Shown piece by piece: positions 19,621 through 26,981 of a stretch of DNA of 64,000 nucleotides. The number at the start of each line of letters is the position of its first letter. The stretch's first letter is position 1. The stretch lies in contig CADEGH010000014.1 of NCBI GenBank assembly GCA_902826835.1, forward strand, positions 46,673-110,672, read 5' to 3'. Position numbers and translations under genes: made by a program. Under the pieces are notes generated by a model, which was not told the DNA's origin, ran no database searches, and worked only from the letters and a program-made list of their open reading frames with translations. Source of the stretch: an uncultured bacterium (lineage in GTDB: Bacteria; Planctomycetota; GCA-002687715).

Positions 19621-20349
19621 ATGCCCAAGTCTAAGAAAACATCGGGCCACAAAATCCCGGGAAAAAAAGAACTAAACGACAAGCTCCGTCGACCAAGGAA
19701 GCCTCGCCAGGACACCATCGAAATGCGCACCCGGAAGCGGATCGAGCAACGCACGCGGTCGGGCCGAGAGTGGGTCTTCACCCCTTTCGACTTCTTGGAC
19801 CTCGGGACACCCTACGCCGTGGGGATGGCCCTTACGCGACTTCTGCGGGAAGGCACAATCCGGCGCATCGCCCGAGGTTTGTACGATCGCCCGAGACCTC
19901 ATCGGATCCTAGGTACCCTCCATCCATCTGCCGATGCGATCGCAAACGCCCTGGCGCGCAAGTTGGGAACGACGATCCAGCCAGGACCCGCAGTCGCAGC
20001 GAATCAATTGGGACTCTCCGAGCAGGTTCCGGCCCGGATCACCTACGAAACGGATGGTGCCTCGCGGACCTTCCGACTCACACATCCTCCCATAGTGATC
20101 AACTTCAAGCACCGCTCGCCGAGACGACTGCCACGAGTCGGCACCGGTGGCCACCGCAAACTGAGTGAAACCGGCGCCCTGGTAACGGCGGCACTCCGCA
20201 GTCTCGGAAAAGATCACGTTTCCGCCGCTCGACTGGTTCCTCTTCAAGCTGCATTCAGTGCGCGTCAGCGCTCCGCCATCAAGCGCGACATCCCGCTCGC
20301 CCCGGCCTGGATGCGTCCGCACCTCATGACCCTGGTGTCCGACTCGTGA
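19621..20349 (+). CDS. AbiEi-like antitoxin, DUF6088 family
   Basis: A 242-residue protein resembling DUF6088/AbiEi antitoxin-type proteins: a basic N-terminus, the winged-helix-like stretch GREWVFTPFDFLDLGTPYAVGMALTRLLREGTIRRIARGLYDRP, and the following domain HPSADAIANALARKLGTTIQP with TYETDGASRTFRLTHPPIVINFKHRSPR. In type IV toxin-antitoxin systems this partner represses the operon and counters the nucleotidyltransferase toxin without direct binding. ATG 19621 lacks a Shine-Dalgarno; ATG 19723 (MRTRKRIEQR) gives the more usual length of about 208 residues and is a real alternative. It overlaps the toxin gene by 4 nt (GTGA). The surrounding DNA is AT-richer than neighbours, suggesting transfer. 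Confidence 0.78.
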   Translation: MPKSKKTSGHKIPGKKELNDKLRRPRKPRQDTIEMRTRKRIEQRTRSGREWVFTPFDFLDLGTPYAVGMALTRLLREGTIRRIARGLYDRPRPHRILGTLHPSADAIANALARKLGTTIQPGPAVAANQLGLSEQVPARITYETDGASRTFRLTHPPIVINFKHRSPRRLPRVGTGGHRKLSETGALVTAALRSLGKDHVSAARLVPLQAAFSARQRSAIKRDIPLAPAWMRPHLMTLVSDS

Positions 20350-21392
20350 AAAACTTCGCCTCCGAAACCCCGAGAGAACGAGCCACGATCATCATCCAAA
20401 TCGCCACTGATAGAGGCATTAACCCGATCATAGTAGAGAAGGATTTCTGGGTGACATGGATTCTCGCTCGAATCACAGAGATCCCCGCCTACGCAGGCAA
20501 GATGGTCTTCAAAGGAGGGACCTCACTCTCCAAGGCCTACAAGGCCATAGCGCGCTTCTCGGAAGATGTGGATTTAGCCATAGATCCGGCCCTCGTTGGA
20601 CTCGAGGGAGAGAGCCTTCGACCCAAAAAAACCGGTAATCAGCGAGAACTCCAAAAAAACAACTTTCAACAAAAATGCTCGAAGTTCGTTCGGGAGGACG
20701 TACTTCCCGCCCTGGAAAAAACCATCCAGTCGAGTTTGGGCGGAAACACGTCGAACGGCTGGATCAGCGATGCAGGTCAATCGGACCTCACTTTCAATTA
20801 CCCCGCAGTCATCAGCCAAGCACAGCAGTACATAAAGCAGAACGTAAAATTGGAGTTCGGAACCCTTCCAGGACAAATTCCGACGCAAACGACCCATATT
20901 CAAGCCTTGCTGGCTGACGAGGCAGGACTGCTGGATGCCTACGACGATCTCGAGGCAAAAATCTCGACCTTGGCAGTGGAGAAAACATTCTGGGAAAAGG
21001 CGACAATTCTCCATGCCGAGTATCATCGCGCCAAGAACAATAAGCAAACCAAATCGCGATACTCACGCCATTACTCAGACTTCGCCGCTCTGTGGAAATC
21101 AGCGTACCGTGCAAAAGCCCTGGAGAAGTTGCATTTGCTTGCGGAAGTCGTTGCCCACAAAGAAGCGTACTTCGCGGACCCAAACGCCAAATATCACGAG
21201 GCGATACAGAGTCGCCTTCGCCTGGTTCCCGCCAAGGAACACGAAGCGGAGCTCGTCAAGGACTACCAAAAAATGCGAGAGATGTTCTTCGGAACCAAGG
21301 AGCCTCCCACGTTCGGCAACATCATTGAAATCCTGGGCAGCGCTGAAAACGAAATTGTAAACCTCGCGATTCCCGATCCGGCGGTACCCTAA
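20346..21392 (+). CDS. AbiEii/AbiGii-family nucleotidyltransferase toxin
   Basis: A 348-residue nucleotidyltransferase of the AbiEii type. Motif I GGTSLSKAYK is followed by SEDVDLAID with the two metal-binding Asp residues, the standard GS-x-DxD arrangement; EKTFWEKATILHAEYHR supplies the conserved Lys-containing motif III and the helical region. Such toxins inhibit growth, some by modifying tRNA, and can give phage abortive infection; this is family knowledge. The start is a GTG at 20346 that overlaps the antitoxin stop by 4 nt, so the two are translationally coupled. Codon and base use is visibly A-richer (runs of A near 20625-20670) than the flanking chromosomal genes, fitting horizontal acquisition. 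Confidence 0.85.
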   Translation: MKNFASETPRERATIIIQIATDRGINPIIVEKDFWVTWILARITEIPAYAGKMVFKGGTSLSKAYKAIARFSEDVDLAIDPALVGLEGESLRPKKTGNQRELQKNNFQQKCSKFVREDVLPALEKTIQSSLGGNTSNGWISDAGQSDLTFNYPAVISQAQQYIKQNVKLEFGTLPGQIPTQTTHIQALLADEAGLLDAYDDLEAKISTLAVEKTFWEKATILHAEYHRAKNNKQTKSRYSRHYSDFAALWKSAYRAKALEKLHLLAEVVAHKEAYFADPNAKYHEAIQSRLRLVPAKEHEAELVKDYQKMREMFFGTKEPPTFGNIIEILGSAENEIVNLAIPDPAVP

Positions 21393-21475
21393 ACCTATGC
21401 AACCGCAATTGCGGAGTCGGATCGGGAACCGCGCATAACGCCGCCTCCAAATTAGTAGCTCTAAATTTCACCAGG

Positions 21476-21547
21476 TGCAACCATCACTCGTGCCGACCTG
21501 GCCCGTCTAACCCTGCAACCATCAGAGAAACTCTCGAACCTGGCCCG
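21476..21547 (+). repeat. Imperfect direct duplication downstream of the AbiE pair
   Basis: TGCAACCATCA occurs at 21476 and 21514, and ACCTGGCCCG at 21496 and 21538, giving two imperfect copies of an approximately 40-bp unit. The 255-bp gap (21393-21647) also holds the palindrome CCGCAATTGCGG at 21403. No gene is seen. It may be a remnant of an insertion boundary; this is speculative. Confidence 0.4.
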
Positions 21548-21647
21548 CGAACAACCAGCTCGGACACGGGTGTATTCCGCCTCCCGGCGGCACGGTTTCA
21601 GGAACGAGCGGCGGCACAGTCGCTATACCCGGGACAGGCAAATGGGT

Positions 21648-21942
21648 CTACTGGCCGTAGGTCGCGAAGAAGGGATTGGAGAGGGCGATACCACCGGGCA
21701 CGAGGGGATCCAGGGAGGCGGCCTGGTGGAAGATCGTGGTGCCGAAGAGGGACGGAGGGATCGAGAACTGTAGGTCCGCCTGGCCATTTCCAACTTGGCC
21801 AGCGACGCCTGACAGGGTGAAGGGAGTGAAGAAGGTGCCAGGGAAAAACATGTCGAGGTAGATCACTCCTGCCGATCCGAAGGGCTGGATTAACAGGTTA
21901 CGGCTAATTCCGAGGACTGCGGGGGCACCGACGATGCCCCCC
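21648..21942 (-). pseudogene. Frameshifted C-terminal domain of the FG-GAP protein
   Basis: This segment encodes the C-terminal beta domain of the upstream FG-GAP protein in a different frame. The main ORF reads KLRGASSVPPQ and stops at 21890, while the shifted frame reads GIVGAPAVLGISRNLLIQPFG through GGIALSNPFFATYGQ. That is the type of C-terminus seen on other secreted proteins here. The switch coincides with a run of six G (six C at 21937-21942 on the plus strand); one extra G restores a continuous protein. It could be a true frameshift, slippage or an assembly error. Confidence 0.7.
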
Positions 21943-24325
21943 GCAATTTGATGGTGACGGTGTTGCCGGTGCGGAAGGGGCCGCTCGCGCCCAATAAGAG
22001 CTTGGTGTTGTTGCTGGACGGAATTGTGTCGCCAAACTGGCCGTAGAAGCCTACGAAGTTCCCGACCGGGTGGCGGGCGCGATGCACGGCGCGGGTGTAG
22101 GGGTCGAACACGTCCACCCGGCCATCCCCGTCGAAGTCCGCAAGAAATTCGGAACGCAGAGCTTGAACGACGGGAGGCGCGAACGTCATCGATCCAGTGC
22201 CCATGTGAACGGAGGCGCCCCAGTTTGTGCCAAGGGCCGGGTAGGTCAGAACATCGGGCCATCCATCTAGATTGAGATCCGCCACCCGGACCGATAGCTG
22301 CGGACCCACGGTCGACGGCGTCCCGAGTCCGCCGAAGAGGCCCGAGATCAGGGTGAAGTTGCCTGCGCCCTGATTTCGAAACGCAGCCACCTCGACCGGT
22401 GTCCCTGCCACTGAGGCACGAGTGGGAGCCAGAACGTCCAGGTCGCCATCGCCGTCGAGATCGAAGACCGCGATGCGATCCCGGAAGCCATCCGTGTAGG
22501 TCGTGCCGATCACGGCAGGAGAGGCCAAGACCCCCGTGGCGACATTGCGACACCACGCAATCGTCCCGATGAGATTGCTGACCACGAGGTCGCGCCTTCC
22601 GTCCCCATCCAAGTCGGCGATTGCTTTCACCGTGAATGGGAGGGTCCAGAACGAAGTGTAGGGCGGAGCCGCGGTCCCGAGGTAGATGGTGGTCTGGTCG
22701 GCGTTGCCTCCCCCGGTCGCATAGTCGGATTCTTTGGTGACTATCAGCTCTGGGATTCCGTCGCCGGTGAGGTCTTCCGAGTAGGCGGACACATCCGGGA
22801 GAGGACCCAATTCGGAGGCGGCGGAAATCGTGTGAATTACCACGGTGGACGGCACCACGACCTCTCCTTCCGACCGAAGCAGTCGGATCTGGGTCGAGGC
22901 CGAGCCGTTGCGAAAGAGAGTGTCCTGGTCGCCATCCGAATCCCAATCCGTGAACAGGGGCGACCCGACAAAATTGACCGGTGGGCCGACGAGGAGACTG
23001 CGGTTGGCAACGGCCGTCATCCTTCCGGTGCCATCGTTCCGATACCCGGAACGGAGAGGTGCGAATCCGACGTCGATATCGCCGTCACCATCGCCGTCCG
23101 CGATGTGCGATGGATGGAAGTTGAGGGGCCAGGTGATGGTGCCGGTCGCTCCCATGGGCACACTGGCGTGCAAGATTCCCGGCTGAAGGCCCAAAGTGCG
23201 CAGAACGACTTCGCGAGCTCCCAGCAAGTCCGTGACACCATCCCCGTTGAAGTCGACCAAATTGAGCCAATTGGAAGCTTCCAGCGATGCGATTCGATGA
23301 GGTTCACCGTAGGCCCCAGAGGGAAGCCGGTAGGAAACGAAATAGGACGGCGGAGCTGATCCCGACGCATCATGGGTCACAATCTCGGCCCGACCGTCGC
23401 CGTCGAGGTCGCCGGTGGTCGGTGCACGGAGTGCTCCCGTGGGCACTCCAGATCCAAAGGCGATCGTATTGCCGGCGCCAGCCGGTGGAACGGCACCCAC
23501 AATGGCGGTGCGCGAAGCGAAGGACAACAACAAAACATCCCGTGTTCCGTCCTGATTGAAGTCGGTGGCCGAGTCGATGTCCGTGCACCAAAAGGACCCC
23601 AATGACTGGGGAGGCAGCACCGTCGTGCTGACTGCCCCCGGGGCAATTGCGACCAGAGTCAACGGCGTGGGTTGAAACGGAAACCTCTCCACGATCACCG
23701 CCGTCGTGGATCCGTCGGGGTGATCGACGACGCCGAACCGGGACAGTGAATCGCCGACGGGTACCGCCGCGAGCGTTAGGACCGTGGCCAGGCTTCCCGC
23801 TGCAGCCCCCCCGATCGCCGTAAGCATGCCAGCGTGCCAAACCAAAATGTCGGTCTGTCCGTTCTGATCGAGATCGCGGGGAAGGCCGCCGAGAATCGCG
23901 CCCGCGTTGGAAAGCAGAACCGTGGGGGTCGGCGCCTGCGTGCTGTTCAGCGATCGGAAGAGGAGAACTCGGTCGGAAAGCACCAAGATCAACTCGGGGT
24001 CTCCGACTCCGTCAAACTGGACCGCGTGGAGAGGGCGAGCAACCAACGTGGTTACTCCAGTTAGCGTGATCGTCCACCAAGAAGCGACGCTAGTGCCGTT
24101 CAGGTTGCGGTACAGGGAAATCCGAACCTGATTCGCCGCTGGGACACCCAGGGTGACGAGGTCGGGAAGCCCGTCAGAGTCGGCGTCGATCGTCGTACAA
24201 ATTGGGTCCGCGGTGGGGGGGAGGAGCCGCATCGCCGCCTCGAACACGGGCAAGTTCTGGCCCCTGCTCAGTTCAGGACTCAGCAGCAGAGCCCACACAA
24301 GGAGAGCCGATCGACCACTCTTCAT
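21890..24325 (-). CDS. Secreted FG-GAP/VCBS repeat protein, 3' frameshifted
   Basis: An exported beta-propeller-type protein; the ORF as read has 811 residues, or about 890 if the shifted C-terminus is restored. ATG 24325 begins a signal peptide (MKSGRSALLVWALLLSPELS, cleaved near RGQ). Many Ca-binding FG-GAP loops follow: DADSDGLPDLV, DLDQNGQTDIL, DFNQDGTRDVL, DLDGDGRAEIV, DFNGDGVTDLL, DWDSDGDQDTL, DLDGDGRRDLV, DLDGDGDLDVL, DLNLDGWPDVL and DFDGDGRVDVF, spaced roughly 50-70 residues apart as in integrin-like propellers. Probably extracellular or surface-bound and Ca-dependent; ligand unknown. The normal C-terminal domain is out of frame after a G6 run. Confidence 0.85.
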   Translation of the reverse strand: MKSGRSALLVWALLLSPELSRGQNLPVFEAAMRLLPPTADPICTTIDADSDGLPDLVTLGVPAANQVRISLYRNLNGTSVASWWTITLTGVTTLVARPLHAVQFDGVGDPELILVLSDRVLLFRSLNSTQAPTPTVLLSNAGAILGGLPRDLDQNGQTDILVWHAGMLTAIGGAAAGSLATVLTLAAVPVGDSLSRFGVVDHPDGSTTAVIVERFPFQPTPLTLVAIAPGAVSTTVLPPQSLGSFWCTDIDSATDFNQDGTRDVLLLSFASRTAIVGAVPPAGAGNTIAFGSGVPTGALRAPTTGDLDGDGRAEIVTHDASGSAPPSYFVSYRLPSGAYGEPHRIASLEASNWLNLVDFNGDGVTDLLGAREVVLRTLGLQPGILHASVPMGATGTITWPLNFHPSHIADGDGDGDIDVGFAPLRSGYRNDGTGRMTAVANRSLLVGPPVNFVGSPLFTDWDSDGDQDTLFRNGSASTQIRLLRSEGEVVVPSTVVIHTISAASELGPLPDVSAYSEDLTGDGIPELIVTKESDYATGGGNADQTTIYLGTAAPPYTSFWTLPFTVKAIADLDGDGRRDLVVSNLIGTIAWCRNVATGVLASPAVIGTTYTDGFRDRIAVFDLDGDGDLDVLAPTRASVAGTPVEVAAFRNQGAGNFTLISGLFGGLGTPSTVGPQLSVRVADLNLDGWPDVLTYPALGTNWGASVHMGTGSMTFAPPVVQALRSEFLADFDGDGRVDVFDPYTRAVHRARHPVGNFVGFYGQFGDTIPSSNNTKLLLGASGPFRTGNTVTIKLRGASSVPPQSSELAVTC

Positions 24326-24740
24326 GGCACGAATCTCGCGTAGCTGGGAGTTTCCGTCTTAGAGCGAGGACCTGGCGAACCTTGCACAAAACAAGGGCCC
24401 TCGCCGCGCGCGAGTCCTCGAACCCGCTTGGAACCTGGCTAGCTACAGGAGATAGCTACGGTCGGGATCGGGAGATGAAAGGCGTGATCCCTGCAAAGAT
24501 CGCCAACGAGCCGAGCATTGGCACCGATCATGGACAAGACAGCCCGACCCAAGGGTTTATGGACTTGGGTGGTGCCGTTCTGCGCCGCACCGAGGATCAG
24601 GTTGGACCAGGGTGGATCGGATTCCCGACTGGACAAGTCCGGAGCAAGAAGGGCCGCGCTAAAGTGCGGAACCCGCGGGTCCTGCCGAGTGGCTGGGGCG
24701 AGGTGGGTGCGGTGGACGGGTGGTGAATCGAGGAGCCGGA
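24326..24740. other. Intergenic region between divergent genes
   Basis: About 415 bases between the start of the minus-strand FG-GAP gene and the start of a plus-strand oxidoreductase. It should hold two divergent promoters, but I see no convincing -35/-10 pair, RNA gene or coding sequence. An open frame across part of it lacks family features and a ribosome binding site. Confidence 0.4.
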
Positions 24741-25976
24741 ATGAGCTGGGTCGATCGTCGGTCGTTTCTTGCGGGGGCGGCGGGAGGACTCTTGGGGACG
24801 CAGCTTCTACCGGAGTTGGGGGTGCCGTGGAGGCCGGCCGAGCCGCAGAAAGTGGGGCTGATCGGGGCCGGGCGGCAGGGCCGGGAAATCTTGGGCGAAC
24901 TCGCGAAGTTCGAAAACGTGGAAGTGAGCGCGGTGGTCGAGCCCGAGGCGGTCAGGCTCGGGCGGTCGCTCCGTCGCACGAAGGCCGCGAAGGGGTATCC
25001 GAACTTGGACGCGGCGCTCGCAGCGGAGTCTGCGACGAAGGCGTGGATCGTGGCCACCCCGACCCACCTGCACAAAGAACCAGTGCTCGCGCTCCTGCGA
25101 GCGGGGCACCACGTCTACTGCGAGGCTCCCCTTGCGTCCACCCGCGAGGATGCGGTGGCGATCGTCCAGGCCGCGCGGGGCGCCCAATCGAAGCTGCACG
25201 TGGGCTTCCTCGGGCGCACGAACCCGGTCTACAAGCTCGCACGGTCGTTCTACCGCTCGGGAAGCATCGATCGCTGGCTCTCCGGGCGTGCCCTGTGGCG
25301 TCGCAAATCGAACTGGCGCACCGCCGTCTCCGATCCCGCGGACGACAAAAAGACCAACTGGCGGCTTGATCCGGCGGTTTCGCTCGGCCTTCTGGGCGAA
25401 GAATCGAGCCACCAATTGGACACCCTGCTGTGGTTCGTCGACAAACGACCGATCCGCGTTCGCGGCGGCGGGGCCGTGCTCTTGCATGAGGACGGACGCA
25501 CCCTTCCGGACACCATCCGCGCGCAGTTCCTGTTCGAAGGCGGGGTCGAGGTGGCGGTCGACGCGACGCTCGGGAGCTCCTTCGAAGGGAGCCACGAACT
25601 CCTCGTCGGCTCGATGGGCACGATCAAGCTCTCCGAGCGCCATGGCTGGTTGTTCAAGGAGGCCGACGCCCCGATCCAAGGCTGGGAGGTCTACGCCTCG
25701 AGGCAACAATTTCATCAGGATGAGGGCATCACCCTGATTGCGGACGCCACAAAGCTCGCCGCCCAAGGGAAGCTCAAAGAGGGCATCGGCTTGCCCCACC
25801 CCCCGCTCTATTTCGGTCTCGAGAGTTTCTTGAAGGCGGTGGCTGAGAACCAAACCCCCGTGGTGAGCGCCGAGGATGCGTTCGCCGCCACCGTGCTCGC
25901 GATAGCGGGACACGAGGCCATCCGAGGCAACCACGAGGTGGAACTCCCAGCGAAGCTCTTCGAGGTCGGCGGATGA
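24741..25976 (+). CDS. Gfo/Idh/MocA-like oxidoreductase with EAP in place of EKP
   Basis: A 411-residue Tat-exported member of the Gfo/Idh/MocA family. ATG 24741 has AGGAG 5 nt upstream and gives a twin-arginine leader (DRRSFLAGAAGGLLGTQLL). The Rossmann motif KVGLIGAGRQGREIL and IVATPTHLHKEPVLALL are normal, but the signature usually reading EKP is VYCEAPLA (Glu128-Ala129-Pro130), so the conserved lysine is missing. The C-terminal domain has WRRKSNWRTAVSDPADDKKTNWRLD and GLLGEESSHQLDTLLWF. The substitution may mean a non-redox or altered role, as the Lys contributes to cofactor binding and catalysis in characterised members. Its stop overlaps the next gene's ATG by 4 nt. Confidence 0.85.
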   Translation: MSWVDRRSFLAGAAGGLLGTQLLPELGVPWRPAEPQKVGLIGAGRQGREILGELAKFENVEVSAVVEPEAVRLGRSLRRTKAAKGYPNLDAALAAESATKAWIVATPTHLHKEPVLALLRAGHHVYCEAPLASTREDAVAIVQAARGAQSKLHVGFLGRTNPVYKLARSFYRSGSIDRWLSGRALWRRKSNWRTAVSDPADDKKTNWRLDPAVSLGLLGEESSHQLDTLLWFVDKRPIRVRGGGAVLLHEDGRTLPDTIRAQFLFEGGVEVAVDATLGSSFEGSHELLVGSMGTIKLSERHGWLFKEADAPIQGWEVYASRQQFHQDEGITLIADATKLAAQGKLKEGIGLPHPPLYFGLESFLKAVAENQTPVVSAEDAFAATVLAIAGHEAIRGNHEVELPAKLFEVGG

Positions 25977-26788
25977 ATCCTCTTTTGTGCCGTCTCCCAA
26001 TCCTCGCGAAGATCGGCCTCTCGAGCGTTCTGCTCGTGATGGTCATCGGCTACGTCGCTTCGCTCGCGCACCTGAAAAGCCATGTCGGCCGCAAAGACGA
26101 CGATCCCGAGCTGACCTGGACCGACATCGTGGGCACCTATGCCGGCGTGGAGCGACCCTCTCCGCTGCTTGTAGCGCTCGACGATCCCCGCCATCGCGAA
26201 AAGTGGGCGACCGGGCTCACGCCCCCCGAAGAAAAAGTGCTGCGCGATTGGCTCGCCCGCGGTGCCACCGTCTCGGGCGGCGGCCGAGACCCCGTCGAAT
26301 CGGGTTACGACGCCCACGCCCCCGGCATGCCGGAGGATGCGCTCTTGCCCGCCGACATCCTCGAAACCCGCTGCGTGCGCTGCCACGCCACCGAGGCCAC
26401 CGAAGGTGATGGAGTAGGAGCGCGCATCCCTCTGCGCCGCTGGCCGGAGGTCCGCAAATTTGCTTATGCCAAGACCCTGAACCCGATCTCGAAGGAAATC
26501 CTGACCATCTCCACCCACACTCACGCGCTGAGCCTGGGGATCATGGCCATGGCCTACGTCCTCCTCCTGACCGCGACGCGCTGGCCGCGAGGGCTCATCG
26601 GCTTCCTCGGCTTCGCCCTGGGCTTTGGCCTCCTCTTGGATTTTGTCGGCATGTGGTGGGCCCGCTCCTGGACCCCCGCCGCCGCTTTGGTCCCCGTAGG
26701 CGGCGCCCTCTTCGGCCTCGGTTTCGGCCTCGCCACCCTCCTGCTCCTCCTCGATCTGTGGCGCCCCTCGGCAAGAGTTGGATCCTGA
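25973..26788 (+). CDS. Membrane protein with a CxxCH haem-binding motif
   Basis: A 271-residue membrane protein of no named family that I recognise. It has one N-terminal membrane segment (about residues 12-32), a periplasmic-type region of about 140 residues with one CVRCH motif (Cys134, Cys137, His138) suitable for covalent c-type haem, then four hydrophobic segments from about residue 180 to 262 ending WRPSARVGS. The layout suggests a membrane-anchored cytochrome that passes electrons to or from a partner. It overlaps the upstream oxidoreductase-like gene by 4 nt (ATGA), so the two are made together. This links the Tat-exported oxidoreductase-like protein to a haem protein on the same side of the membrane. 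Confidence 0.75.
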   Translation: MNPLLCRLPILAKIGLSSVLLVMVIGYVASLAHLKSHVGRKDDDPELTWTDIVGTYAGVERPSPLLVALDDPRHREKWATGLTPPEEKVLRDWLARGATVSGGGRDPVESGYDAHAPGMPEDALLPADILETRCVRCHATEATEGDGVGARIPLRRWPEVRKFAYAKTLNPISKEILTISTHTHALSLGIMAMAYVLLLTATRWPRGLIGFLGFALGFGLLLDFVGMWWARSWTPAAALVPVGGALFGLGFGLATLLLLLDLWRPSARVGS

Positions 26789-26981
26789 TCGACTGGGGGT
26801 GGAGCGCGTCCAAGCCATGCCTCCGAATCGCGATTCAGAGTCGAAGCCCTTGGGCGAACAAGGTCACGGTTTTCTGACACTTCGTACAGGCTGATACATT
26901 TCCTTCCGCCGAAGTCTCGGTTCGTTCCGGGACCCGGTTCGTCGGCTTGTCGCCGAGCGACGCGACCCATGCGAGGGTGAT

